A stretch of DNA of 64,000 nucleotides from Ditylenchus dipsaci (taxonomy: Eukaryota > Nematoda > Chromadorea > Rhabditida > Anguinidae), in NCBI GenBank assembly GCA_004194705.1, contig SADC01000842.1, positions 186,001 through 250,000 on the forward strand. Direction: 5' to 3'. Position 1 is the first letter of the stretch. Each line of letters starts with the position of its first letter. The translations under genes and the position numbers were made by a program. The notes below the pieces were generated by a model. It saw nothing but the letters and a program-made list of their open reading frames with translations, was not told the DNA's origin and did no database searches. Positions 50,205 to 62,478 of this stretch are shown here, piece after piece.

Positions 50205-52272
50205 CCTGTTTATGGTTAATCCTGCAAAAAAAACTTAATAAAACAATATAGACCAGCAGAAAATTAATAGCATTCAATAAACGAGCCGAATGCGAGAATA
50301 AGTAAATTTCTACCTTTTGGTCAAGGTCTGTGGTCTTTTTCGTATATATTGAATGGATCAATATTTAATTACAGCACCAAATTACTCAAATCCCGCACTC
50401 AACTAATTGGTTTAGCACCTTTTCAAGTCTCAGTAAATATTGGAATCCAGCCCCTAATCTTTTTTTTTGTTTTTTTAAGGTTAATTGTGTGTGTAGAGTC
50501 AAATTAAAGTTGTTTCGTATACTTTTTCATCTTCTTTAACCTTACTCTGCATTTTTAGACAAAAAAGTCGAAAATATTGTGTTGTTGGCGCTAGACAGGC
50601 CAAAAAGAGCTGGGTACTGGATCTCAATGATTTGATGTTGCTATTGAACTACAGCTATATTGATTTACTACAGAATTTTTTTGACTTTTGTATAAAAAAG
50701 TCAAATAAAATTAAAATTTAACGAAGGCTGAAAACAAGAACAAAAGAGAAGATAGCAGAGTCAAAGCGCAAGGATGACAGTAAAGGATACTGAGGCAAAA
50801 GAGAGACGTGTTTCTAAGGTATGACTTAAAAGTAAAAACACACAAAAAAACCATTCTCAGTTATTAATATTTAATTTGAAATTTAAAAAATACATTTAAA
50901 AATTTATTCAGATCACAATTGAAAATTAAAACCTTAGACAAGCTGGAATTTTTAATCACTTTAGAAATATGTTTGTCTTCATTTGAATAGACATCCCCAT
51001 CTCCACCCACAGCACTAACAACAATAATCATATGGGTTGCTGCTGACCAAGGCAAGTGATTGTGTGTGTGGGCTGTTGTTGTAATGCTGCTGCCCTTACC
51101 ACTGACTCCCCTTCTAAACACAGCTAGAATCAGAAGCCAGTTGACTTTGGCCGTCCAAAAAATTCATTCATTTGAAAGAAAAAATAAATAAAAAATCAAA
51201 AAGATAGACTGATCAAAAACAGTCTACAGTCACTATCGGATACAGTAAAAGCTCCATATGAAATCTACCCTCAATTTGGCTCCCGCCCAGGGTCTGACAC
51301 TTTTTCACCTTGATTTTTGAAGGATTTCGCTAGTTTTGTCTTGACTATCTGGTCCCAAATATCGTAATTGTTCTAATTTTACAGAACGTTTCTCAGAAAT
51401 CCAAGATATATTCCCTTAAAAACAAAAACCCCACATAATCAATCACCCGTATCACACAACAGGTAGATGCTATGTGAGATTAGAGACGACAAAATTTTAG
51501 ATTTTTGAACAACGATCGGCAAAATCGGGTAAGATAATTTATTTTTCTTCCTAAGTTAGCCACCTAACAAAAATCGGTTAATTTAGTCGGACGATATATT
51601 CGAGTGGGGACGTTTCATCAAAAAAATTTTATTAGGGTCTTTTAAATTACGCTAACCCCAATATAAATTTGAGATGTTTGTCACCCCGTTTATTTTTTTA
51701 AGAACTCTTTACGGAGGTTCAATGTAACTTTGTTTCGGATAATCAAAATGTAGCGTATAGAATGTAATGCTACGAATGAACCTTGACATTTATGGTTTTA
51801 ACAGTATTCTAGATCCTAGATATAAATTTCTGACTAAACACCGTCAGCCAAGTATGGTATAATTGTTTGTATGGTGTTTATACCACTTGCAGTGGATTCA
51901 GACCACATTACCGGCATTTCCGTGATGAGTCATCTTTATAAAAAATCAAGTGGGGCGCTAATGCTCACACAACTGACTTGCAGATAATGCGAGAAGACTA
52001 TAATTGGTCGACTTCACCCAAAACAACAAAAGCACGATACGTTCATTCTTTATGTCCAATCAGTACAACAACAGAATTATCACACAGTGACGATACATGA
52101 GATAATATCACAGGCACAATAGAACATAGACGACATGAGAATAAGTTCAGGCTATAACAGCAAGTAGGCGACACGCTAGATGAAAAGAGAGCATCATGAA
52201 GAAGAAGATCAGCTAGTTATTGTCCAGAAGTGTCCAGAAGTAAACCATCAGCCAATTTGTCGCGCAGTTCAG
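50205..52272. other. Upstream of MIG-13-like gene and downstream of CCCH gene
   Basis: No gene is supported. 50980-51140 is less AT-rich with GTGTGTGTGGGCTGTTGTTG and may hold a promoter or 5' exon of the MIG-13-like gene. A diverged pogo-like piece lies at 51246-51560 (CAGTAAAAGCTCCATATG, GCCCAGGGTCTGACACTTTT). Confidence 0.35.
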
Positions 52273-53166
52273 TCAAGCATCCGGCAGAATCATTGAACGC
52301 TCGTTTTCCAAGTCCTCTTGCTCTGGCTTGCATTCATTGGCACTACTGGAGAAAGCCTTTTGACTATCAGGAGGAGAGCCACGAGAAGTCGAGGTTGTTC
52401 CAGACCCATCATATTCATCCGAAGACCAGATAGACGAAATAGGAATAAGACTTTCGACATCGGCTCCGTAGATTTCGCCTTAGTCCACATAGCGAATTGA
52501 GCATACTAACAGGCGCAAGCACATTAGCTGAGAAAGGCATATTCTAGAAATCGCAAACCTAACCAATAATAAATAATAATAAATAACCAATTACAACCTG
52601 ACCAGGCGATGCGCGTCCCTGATCGTCCAAAGGCAAGAGCAGACCAGGAGACATATTTGAAGATAAGTCAGGATGAATGAAGAGACAGCGAGGACCATAC
52701 GGACAGATACCCTTCTTGACAAACTTTTCGCAAGGCCTAGTTTTGTAGCGTGGATTGTCAGCTAGACGAGGCTTGGCACTGCAGAAAGTACGGTTAAAAA
52801 ACAGAGCATTTAGGAAACACAAAAACTAACTGAACGTGACGCAATTCCTCCTCGCCATGTGCAAATCGACAATTTTGTCCAAAACGACAATCAGCGGCTC
52901 GAGCCAGGTCTGACACATCACAGTCTTGTAGGTATCCAAGGATGAGGGCCAAATTCTTCGAGATGTGCGCATTGATGGCCAGTTTCGCTTTCCTAAACAC
53001 ATGTAAGATACAGGCGATGTATAAAAAGTACGAAACAAACATGTCGGCGTTCGGATTGATATACTGCGACAGATTAGCTGGCATATACTGCTGCTGGATT
53101 CCCACCTTGCATGGCACTCGGAGTAAGAAACGGAAGAAATGATTCATGAAGATTATCAATTCAAAG
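52273..53166 (-). CDS. Tandem CCCH (TTP-type) zinc finger protein
   Basis: Exons: 53041-53166 (start not seen), 52831-52992, 52597-52778, 52273-52558 (TGA). Two C-x8-C-x5-C-x3-H fingers occur: YKTVMCQTWLE...ADC-RFGQN-C-RFA-H, and YKTRPC-EKFVKKGI-C-PYGPR-C-LFI-H. The linker between them is RHVHAKPRLADNPR. Each finger starts with the family lead-in YKT. TTP-type fingers bind AU-rich RNA; nematodes use many such proteins (PIE-1, POS-1, OMA, MEX groups) in germline and embryo. One base is missing within finger 1 at about 52898. The upstream exon (QQQYMPANLSQYINPNAD) also needs a shift in a GGG run. The acidic C terminus (WSSDEYDGSGTTSTSRGSPP) is read in another frame. I cannot tell which subfamily. 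Confidence 0.8.
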
Positions 53167-53233
53167 CTAAAAATCAACATTACAGTGAGCAAGATTTTTC
53201 ACATAAACAAAAAATTTAATCGCAGCATGTTTA

Positions 53234-53667
53234 CAGTCGACTCTCGATATAAGGACACTCAGGGACCGGCAAAAGTTCGTTCCCGCCTTGGTCCGACACT
53301 TTTTTAGCCCGATTTTCGAAAATCTTCACCGGTTTTGTTTGACAGTTTGGTTCCAAATATCGCAAGGATTCCGATTTTGCGATCGTTTTTCAGAAATCCA
53401 GATTTTTTTCCTATAAAAAAGCAAAACTCGATTTCAACGCAGGCTTTTTCAAAAATCCCTGTCCTTATATCGAGTTTTTGCTTTTTTAGAAGAAAAAATC
53501 TGGATTTCTGAAAAACGATCGGCAAAATCGGAATCCTTGCGATATTTGGAACCAAATTGTCAAAACAACCGGTGAAATTTTCGAAAATCGGGCTAAAAAA
53601 GTGTCGGACCCGAGGCGGGGACGACTTCTGTCCTTATATCGAGTGTCCTTATATCGAGTGTCGACTG
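53234..53667. mobile_element. Pogo-like palindrome, CAGTCGACTCTCGATAT type
   Basis: 434 bp between TA and TA. Left end CAGTCGACTCTCGATATAAG, right end the mirror with a CTTATATCGAGTGTCC repeat. It folds around about 53455. The arms share TTTTAGCCCGATTTTCGAAA and CCGATTTTGCGATCG-like words. It lies upstream of the CCCH gene. Confidence 0.85.
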
Positions 53668-53801
53668 TAATCGTTCTTCAACGCAAAAATAAATAAATTG
53701 AACTCAACAAAATTGATTTGATCAGGAGTTTTTGGCGGCGATTTAAAGTTTCCAGTTTTGGAAGAAAGAACTTTAACGCCAAGGATTAGCATTTTGAACT
53801 T

Positions 53802-54515
53802 TTTTAAGGGGGGGTGTATTTCCTTTCCGTATCTGGTCCCGCATGGAATCGTTTTAATTCAAATTAAACCACATTTATAGGTTGCAGGTTTGAGTCTCTC
53901 TGGGTGTGAAATTTCTTTTTTTCACATTTTTTCAGGGATTGAGCTTAACTCACACTGAGTTTCAGACTTATAAATACTAATCAATCGATCGTGGACATTT
54001 CCAGGATTGCTTTTTTGGTCAAAAATCATATTGAAATTTCATTTTGAAGTAAAAGGAAGCCAGCCTAATCCATATGCTTCGATTTATATTGCCTCTAGCT
54101 GTTTTATTATTTTTCTTACAGTGATAGCAATTTTCTATACTCATGAATGCACTAGGTACTTGACAAAAAAAATTCTATACCGAAAATTTTACTTCGATAA
54201 TTGGGTTGCTTGCAAAGTTTTATTTACCAAAGAAAGGTATGATTGAATAAGGTCCCCTGCCTATGAAGCATCCTTATCCCCCTAGCTTAGATATATATAT
54301 GTGGAATCCTTCCTGATAATCTTGCTGCGTTCGCAGACAATTAGAATTATTTTGATATCCAACTAGTGAATAAAATGTGAAAAAAAGAAAGTTCACACCC
54401 GACTCGAACCTGCAGAGAGACTCGAACCTGCAACCTATAAATGCGGTTTAATTTGAATTAAAACGATTTCCATGCGGGACCAGATACGGAAAGGAAATAC
54501 ACCCCCCCCCCTTTA
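53802..54515. mobile_element. Inverted-arm element with tRNA-like arms
   Basis: Arms 53802-53935 and about 54368-54515 mirror each other. They contain GGGGGGGTGTATTTCCTTTC, ATCTGGTCCCGCATGGAA, TTTATAGGTTGCAGGTTTGA and GGGTGTGAA. GGTTTGAGTCT resembles a degenerate tRNA B box. The unpaired 430 bp between carries an open frame (54007-54246). Confidence 0.7.
54007..54246 (+). CDS. Hypothetical membrane segment ORF inside the foldback
   Basis: 79 codons ending in TGA with a strongly hydrophobic stretch (YIASSCFIIFLTVIAIFYTH) followed by a Lys/Arg-rich part. No known family. It lies wholly in the loop of the 53802-54515 inverted element. It may be an exon of a gene copied into the element, or chance. 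Confidence 0.2.
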   Translation: MLFWSKIILKFHFEVKGSQPNPYASIYIASSCFIIFLTVIAIFYTHECTRYLTKKILYRKFYFDNWVACKVLFTKERYD

Positions 54516-54939
54516 AATTAAAAAAGGCAAAAATGGGCAAATTGTTTGCCATTTTTTTGCCCTAAATTAAGGCCCTTTTAGCTCAAAGGCAATTTGTTGG
54601 CTTTTAGGCAAATTGCCCTTTTAGGGCAACCCTACTTTTTGGCGGGCCTTTATTAGAGAGGAGCCTTTATTAGAGAATATACGGTAAATGATATTTTTTT
54701 ATCAACACGCTCCCGTGCAACAAAGATAACAACAGGCAAATAAAAACCCAGAAATTTACAATTCGGGCAATTCTGATTGTCGTGCTGTGGAATAATGGCG
54801 CTCAACTTCATCGACTCGTAACTTTAAGCAGGGTAGAACCATGGAAAAGCTCTTGGTCTCCGAAAAATAGCCTCAAGTATCTTCTACAAACGCACTACAA
54901 ACTTGCCTTTTAGTCGATTCTGAATTTGGAGTCGAAGGT

Positions 54940-55340
54940 TTGTAATCGTCCCTTCCAAGAAAAGGACCATAATTTTGCCCTAAAAATTACTGCCAAGGAA
55001 TCTTGTGTCACTTCCACAGCGCCTCAGGGTCATTTTCTATGTACGTGTTTATGCGCATCAGAAAGAAGAAAGTCCGTAGATTTAACCTTTCCGATATACC
55101 ACTCCCTACTTTTGCATTAACAACGGGGTAAAAGCCATCTCAAATTTAAAAATATGAAAAAATTGCTCGAAGATTTTGGACACAACTTTTGTGTCACACG
55201 CACAGCCCTGTAGCGTCATCTTTAGATAGGCATCAATATATACCCATTCGACGCAGAATCGTCCGTAGATTTAACCTTTCCAATACAACAACATCTATTT
55301 CAGCACCAAAACTGAGTTAACTGAGATTCGAAAGTTAAAA
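54940..55340. repeat. Diverged direct repeat, unit about 187 bp
   Basis: GTCCGTAGATTTAACCTTTC occurs at 55072 and again at 55261. TTGTGTCAC followed by ACAGC occurs near 55004 and 55190. Spacing is 186-189 bp for both pairs. The copies have diverged by about a third between these words. No function assigned. Confidence 0.55.
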
Positions 55341-56507
55341 CGTCCAAAAAATTCGAACTTTCAGACTAACGCGTTGACGATGCACGTGGCGAAGTCATGC
55401 CAATACTATATGTAGATTTTATGCAAATTTGAGGAGAGTGGCTAGGGCCTCTTTTAAGTCAATAAAGACTGTCAAAATAGAGCCTTAAAAGTCATACTAA
55501 AAAAGTTTTCTACCCTAAGCGTGAACTAACAAGGGGAGGGGGAGGGGTGCTAGACTTTATATGGAGTATTATTAAATGCTTGAAAAAGATTGATCGATCT
55601 TATAAGAAGTTTGTCTTTTTGCAGACGAATTGTTGATTTTTTCAAACAATTGAAACAAGCTTGAAAGGCAGTTTTGTAGTAATATTCGCATCCAGCATGT
55701 CTACCAACTCTGTATTCTTTCTCAAAACTATGTTATGATTTGTTAGTTGAATCATTTGCTAATACTTTGTATCGAAAATTCTAGAAGAGCATTGACCATA
55801 TATTCAATTATTGTTTTCATCCAATAAAAACTAACATTGTACTTTCTAAGTACCTGTATGAAGTTCATACTATGAACAGGAGCATCGGCTTTTTCACACT
55901 ATCAAATATCAAAATAACACCAATTAAAACAAAAAGCTCATCATCATCAAGTTTTACGAGCTGTCAAGGCCAATATTACTCTCAGCAACCAATAAATTAG
56001 TTTTATGGCCGTTTGCTTCCTTCTTTTCCTCTATTATTCTTTTGGCTTCTCTTATCTGTTTCTTTATTATCTATCTATTTTTGGGTGAAAATGCTACTCT
56101 CGCTTATCATCTTGCAAAATGGCTAATCTCTACTCTGGGAAGAATAAATGTTACTTTGGCAAAGAAAGAGAATATCACTAACAAAGTTGTATTGTAAGTT
56201 ATGTTTGCAAGCATCTTCCAGGCAATTGTTTGAACTTCAATCGCTTTTCGACCCACTTTTATTTGGACTTTGTAAGTTTTTATTGGAAGGGGGTAGCTTA
56301 ATATAAATTAATTTGACTAGAACAGAACGAATATCGAAACCGGCACTGAAAATCGGCGTAAATCGGGTCGAAAACTAGGGGTTAATAACACCAGTAAGAC
56401 TGAAAGTTAGAGAGCCCTACTTCAAAAAGGGAATCTCCAGAGCCTGTTTTTCACTCGCCCAACAGAGTTTGGTTTCATTAACACAAATCCATATTAAAAA
56501 ACAATGA
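55341..56507. other. Intergenic, no gene recognised
   Basis: AT-rich sequence with no domain-bearing frame and no defined inverted repeat. It separates the 187-bp direct repeat from the large palindrome at 56508. Confidence 0.35.
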
Positions 56508-57330
56508 GTCAGGACCCGTAATAAAAACGAAAAAAATTAGACTGATGCTAATTCGACTATATGTCGCCGATTAGTAAACTTTACGAAAACGGTTTTTAGG
56601 GGTCGGAAGATATTTATCTGGCTTTCAGATGAGATATAAACTACATCCAGCATATGATAGCATAACTAAGATAAATCGATTTTCATAATTCGACTCCGAA
56701 TTAGACTTTTAGAATCCACTTTTTTAGTTGGGATGCTAATTGGCTGATTGCTTGGCAAATATTTTTCTACTTATTCTTGTGGTTACTTTTATCACGTAAA
56801 TGATATATTTCGGCGCATTTTGGTATAAGACAGTCAAAGCACGGGAAAACAGAAAAAGATTTTACGAGCAAAAGTTTGCCAAAAATGAAAATTTGACTTT
56901 AGCCACCTCTAGAGCAGTCTAAAGTCTAAATTTTAATTTTTGGCAACTATTGCTCGTAAAATTTTTTCTGTTTTCCCGTGCTTTGACTGTCTTATACCAA
57001 AATGCGCCGAAATATATCCTTTACGTGTTAAAAGTAACCACAAGAATAAGTAGAAAAATATTTGCCAAGCAATCAGCCAATTAGCATCCCAACTAAAAAA
57101 GTGGTTTTCTAAAAGTCTAATTCGGAGTCTAATTATAAAAATCGATTTATCTTAGTTATGCTATCATATGCTGGATGTAGTTTATATCTCATCTAAAAGC
57201 CAGATAAATTCTCTTACGACCCTTAAAAATGGGTTTTCGTAAACTAATAATTCGTAAACTGACTAATCGGCGAGATATAGTCGAATTAGCATCAATCTAA
57301 TTTTTTTTCGTTTTTACTACGGGTCCAGAC
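56508..57330. repeat. About 820-bp near-perfect palindrome
   Basis: Halves mirror around about 56919 with only small differences. Matching blocks include TTAGACTGATGCTAATTCGA, AACTACATCCAGCATATGAT, TGCTAATTGGCTGATTGCTT, TTTGGTATAAGACAGTCAAA and an inner TTTTACGAGCAA. The spacer is about 20-30 bp. It has no open frame. Transcribed, it would form a long hairpin. Confidence 0.9.
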
Positions 57331-57419
57331 AAAAAATAATTAGTGGAAATAAAATTACACGGTCACAAAAAATTATAATTCAAGAAGTTAATAGGGCTAG
57401 GGCAATAATAAGTGGTATA

Positions 57420-57530
57420 CAGTCGACTCTCGATGAACTGTCACCCCAAAAATTTGTTACGCCTTTTAGCTCAATTTTGATTTTTTCGCCCAAAACTGAT
57501 TCGTCAGTCTAGTCAGAAATATGAGAAAAA
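57420..57530. mobile_element. Pogo-like left-end fragment
   Basis: ACAGTCGACTCTCGATGAAC followed by CACCCCAAAAATTTGTTACG and a TCTAGTCAGAAATATGAG word. This is the left third of the pogo-like family; the right end appears to be lost at the hAT-like element that begins at 57562. Confidence 0.6.
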
Positions 57531-57561
57531 AATCTTTTATTTTAGCCGTATATGCAGGAAG

Positions 57562-58110
57562 CAGTGTTGTCCATTTGGCTCGCGCGAGCCAAACGCAAGG
57601 CCTAAAATTGCATGTCTTAGCGAGCCATATGCTCGCCTTTATTTATATATGCGAGCCAATTGGCTTTCATACTTGTTTTTTTAAGCAAGCCGAACGCGAG
57701 CTAAAACCATACGAGCCATTTGTATCGCGAACAATTTGGCTCGCAAACAAAAACAAATGGTTCGGCTCGTGCTTTTATGTGAGTTTTGAACGTCGATTTA
57801 TTGTTAAAGACAAGGAAAAGGACAAATAAAGTATCAGTAGCTTAATGTCTGCAAAAAAATCAGTCAAAAAATTCAAAAAAATGAAAAAAATAAACAAGAT
57901 TCCGGCTTTATTTCAACTAACCGCGAGCCGAACCATACGCTTATTATAGATGCGAGCCAAATGGCTCGCGAGCTAATAAGCTCTTGTCATTTTGTTCTTT
58001 AACTTGGCGAGCCATACGGCTCGCCAAGTTAGCTATTTGGCGAGCAAGCAGCTCGCGTGCTTTAGGGGCGCGAGCTGCTCGCTTGCCAACGAGCCAAATG
58101 CACAACACTG
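57562..58110. mobile_element. hAT-like element with iterated GCGAGCC
   Basis: 549 bp. Ends are CAGTGTTGTCCATTTGGCTC and GAGCCAAATGCACAACACTG. Flanking 8-mers GCAGGAAG and GTTGGAAG match at six of eight positions. GCGAGCC or its complement GGCTCGC, with near variants, recurs about fifteen times, concentrated in both terminal thirds. No transposase is visible. Confidence 0.75.
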
Positions 58111-58289
58111 GTTGGAAGTAGAATCTGTGTTTCTGGACTTTAATTTCGTTACGATTTCAAGCATTCCACCTGCGGCACTCTTATTGCTCAAATATCAGTT
58201 AATAAATCTCATCCAACACTAAACAACTTGTTTCCTGCAATAAATTTTCACTAATTTGCCCATAAATAAGACAAAGACATAAAACAAAG

Positions 58290-58960
58290 TATCAACCACT
58301 GGTCCAACAAACCCTTAAAATGGCACACATCAAAAGCTTAGTTAGGAGGCAAGCAAGTAAGTAGTAGTGAAAGGCCATTGTCACTTCTCTTAATAGCCCA
58401 ATAATAATACAGAGGCAATTGTGCCTTCTTCCCAAAAGTAATGGCCCAAAAACAGAACTAATCTCCTTGCAGCAAATCTTGTGTTGGGAGTAAGGTCCAT
58501 CCATATTTCATATCTGCGACAGCCATAAATATTGGGAGGCGAGAATTGGGCAGGGAGACAACTGCTGGTGCTTCTGCCCAAATGGTCCTCGAGTCCTGTG
58601 GCAACACCCCAATCAAACACTCCATTAAACTGAGCAGCAGCAGCAGGCTCTCCTGGGTGAGGCCAGAGTAAAGTTTTTGCACTGAGATGGATTGGACTTG
58701 GAGATTGAGTATGAGAAAGATCAACTTGCTGGTTCTTCTCTCTATTTATCATTTGTTTTGGTTGGTTGTTGTTGTCTTGTTGTTGTTTGTGGGAGTATTG
58801 GGGTGGGTGATTGAGTGAGTATATGGCCATTATCGGAATGCCAAGTTGAGATTTGTGGACTGGAATGGGTGATAGATGAGGTGAATGCCACTACATTGCA
58901 ACAGTTATTAGTTATTTCTGTTCCTGTTGTAATGTAGATAGTGAGTGATTGGATTGCCAG
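58290..58960 (-). other. Possible exon or regulatory block
   Basis: A block of higher GC content with a 146-codon open frame at 58390-58830 (Gln/Asn-rich start, then HPGEPAAAAQFNGVFDWGVA). No family is recognised. Another frame in the same place is equally long, so the coding reading is not secure. It may be a 5' exon or a conserved regulatory block of a gene beyond the right edge. Confidence 0.2.
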
Positions 58961-61900
58961 AGCTCAGAATGATTTGGAGATGCAGACCTTAGAACTAGAA
59001 TAAGTTAATTTGGAGGAAACAGTTTTCGCATCCGTTTATTGGATGAATGTTTTTCCAAATAGTCTAATAAGAGGTCTAATAGACGGGAATTAAAATTTCT
59101 CTTTCAGCGATCCACAGACAAGAATTCAAAGCATACAAGGTACCTCGCATTAATCATGTTTTAAAGCAAACAAATTGCAGGCAATTTTAAGATGATATGT
59201 AAAAAAATGATTCAAAAATTTGATACGAGACAAAAGCTATAGCGATTTGAAAAGCGGTGAATTTTTCGCGCAACTCTCTAAATATTATAAAGTACTTTTG
59301 AGGTATAAGTTATTATATTTCCTTAAAACCTTAAAATCTATAGTTCAGTAGTAGCCTGATTCTTTTATCATTCAATAAATGATTTATTAAAATACTGTAT
59401 TCTTTCTACTAGCGTCCCTGTCAAAATTTCATAAATTGCATTCTATTGCATTTTAACATGAAGTGAAAAAATTTCATTAAAAATGCTGCAGAGATAACAC
59501 AGTAGATTGGTGGTATTTCCGTTGTGTAAACTCTGCAAGCAATTTGTTTTCGCTAGTAGTTCTCAAGCATTTAACTACAGTCGACTCTCGACATAAGGCC
59601 ACTCTCGATACACGGCCAACTCAAACCAAATTTGTTTGGTTTTGACTTAAATAAGGTAGATCTTAGGCGCTTATTTAGTGGGGGGGGGGGTGTAGTTGGG
59701 GCCGCGCATTTTTTAATTTTCGTAAATTATGTTTAACGTTTTTTAAGTGATTTTTATACTATCAAGCATTAAAACAGAAAAAAACATGCTTTCGAGCCAT
59801 TTTGGGAGGGCACGCTATAGTGTACTCCGCCTAATCTCCCTGGATGCACATGCGTTTACAACATCCATGAGATTTCGAAATTTTGTTTTTCATTTCAAAT
59901 AGTTAGAAAAGGACAACAAAAAGGGATAATCGAGGGGTGAATTTAAGCAACTAGGTTGCTTTTTGATTTTATAAAAACATTTAATAAAATTTAAACTAAA
60001 AATAAATAGAAAAAAATTTAATTCGCAGCAGTTTTGAAAGGGCTGGAAGAAAGTACTGTGGAAAGAAAAAAATTTGAACGGATCACTAAAGTTTATTGAC
60101 TATCTTTGCAAAACATTGTTTCAGGCTTTCTTTTGGGCGGGCAAAAATTAATTTTGTATGTGTACGTCTCCTAAAACGAGATCGTTTTCCTCAAAAGTCA
60201 TCGATCTTCCTGGCTGCATGTATGCATTAAGTATTCTTGCTGCTGTGGGGTTTAAGAAAGAAAAGATTGACAAGGACCAACCATCTTATTCTTCTGTCAT
60301 CCTTTAACCTTTGTCCTCCACCAACCATCCAGCAGTCCATCTATTCTAATTGAGGGAGCAGAAGGTCTCTTCTTTTTCCTGTCAACCATCAGTATACATT
60401 TTGCTCAGTACACAAACAATCTTCGGCACATAGTAAAAAAATTCATGTGCAATTTTTAATTCGGGATAAAACTGATTCACAAATAAAGTTGACCCATGCA
60501 TAAGGGCTGTGTTGGTAAGAGAAGAATATGAGGCCTAAGCTTCTTAAACTACTAATGGAAGTACTATTTTTGACTACGTAATACCTTTAATAAAAGCCCT
60601 CCTAAAATCGGCTATTTTCTTTACTTATTTTTCTGGATATTTTGCATACCGACTCACAAGCTTTTTATATACTAAATATAGCTGGGAATTTGAGCTACTT
60701 TTGGTACATAATATGCTTGTGAGTCAGTCTCCGAACTGGGTGAGAAACGCAAAAAAAAAAAGAAACAAAAAGTACCGATTTCAGGAGAGCAGGGCTTTCA
60801 TTTGAGCTTTTACGTGAGCTTTTTGTTAACTAATAACCATAAAGTCAGACTTCGGTTGTCTGCCACCCCAAATTTCCATGCCCAAGCTATTTTTAAGTGG
60901 TCTGTCGGTTAACTGGACTGGCAGATAACTGATATTTGACTGTGCATCTTTAAAAGTGTAGCTCAAATTCTAAGCTATCTTTCAGGTGGTCATGTGTTTA
61001 AAAGTAGACTGGGAATAGCTATGACAAATGAGAATTAAAACAAAAGATTAGACAACCATGTTTAATGATTTATAACAAATAAGCATGAATGCACTATCAG
61101 TAGGGCAGAATAAAATAAATGGCCCAATTGTTCACAACCACTTGTAGGTAATAAAAGAGCGTTGAATTGCGAAAAAGTTAAGCTCTCTTTGAGTATAAAA
61201 GGCAATAATTAGTATACATGACACTTCCTCCACTTGGTCAATTAATGACTGGATTTATGGTTGTATTTGAAATAACCCGTCTGTTTTCTTCCTGTTCAAA
61301 TACTGTACAAGTTGAAACAAAAGTAGAAGAAATAAAATATATAAAAAAGTGAACAGACTTGGCTTTGATCTATTAACCCAGAATTTAGTCCCACATGCCA
61401 AATAAGAAGATTAAAATATAATAGGGCAAAAAGAAAAGAATATCGTCAATTTTACAGACTGACTGATGGCTCAAAGAGCACCGAAGAATGGCAGCAAGAT
61501 CTCCTCTCAATATTTTTGATGCCAGGAGAGAAAAAATATATAGAAAAAATTTAAAATTGTTGCTGAAAGATCACAAAGTAATTTATTTATTTATTTTTAA
61601 TTATTAGAGGGGAACTTATTTACTTGGAAAAGGGGCACGTGGTGCGCATTTTTGAATAATTGTAATCATGTTTAAATGACTCCAAGTAATTTTCATGTGC
61701 ATAAATGATGATAAGTTATTTTCTGACACTTTTTCACGTAAAAATGGATTTAATTTTTTTTTGACAAAAATGTGATTTTTTGCCTTGGAGGACCTGATAA
61801 GTTAGACTACAGTCCACTCTACATAACACAACTCAAGGACCAACGAAATGTTATGTTATATGGAGTATTATGTTAAGTAGAGTTCTTTATTCTAAAACAC

Positions 61901-62172
61901 TTCAAAAAATTATGTTATATAGAGTCTCTAACAAAATAGACATTCAATATAAAAACGAACGATCAGTGGTTGACAGTAAGATAATCGGCTCTACCCCGTT
62001 TGCGCAAAATTGTTTTGCGCCAAAAATCGTTACAGCCAAAACCGTTACATTTTTAATTAATTAGCTTGCTACATATGGTTTTTCTAAGTGATTTCATGGA
62101 TATTCTTATTTACAAGTTAATACTTAAATTGATGCTTTTTGAGCATAATTAATTTTGAGCATAGGTTGTAAA
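58961..62172. other. Gene-poor stretch with repeat fragments
   Basis: Contains a pogo-like end at 59578 (CAGTCGACTCTCGACATAAG) and a poly-G run near 59681. A diverged copy lies at 60846-60955 (CAGACTTCGGTTGTCTGCCA with a mirror near 60950), and another at 61811-61920 (CAGTCCACTCTACATAACAC). No coding segment recognised. 60200-60430 is less AT-rich and could be regulatory. Confidence 0.4.
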
Positions 62173-62478
62173 CATTGTTGTTCCGGCGCCGGCGCTGCCC
62201 CGGAAAGAAAACAGTTTGTTTTTTGAACTGTTTTTTGAACGGCTATGGCTCCGGCGCTGTTTTCGAAATTGAACGGCTTAATATTGAAAAAGACAATCAT
62301 TTTAATTTCAAGCTAAATTATCTGAATTTTTGTGCTGCAATTTCTTCATTTCTATTATTTCTTTTATTTATTTTCCTTGATCTTTCAGTTTATTACTATT
62401 TTTCCAACATAACCAGGTATCATATGCTATTGTTGAAAAAGTAATTTTATGACTTTTTTCACAAAACAATTATGGATT

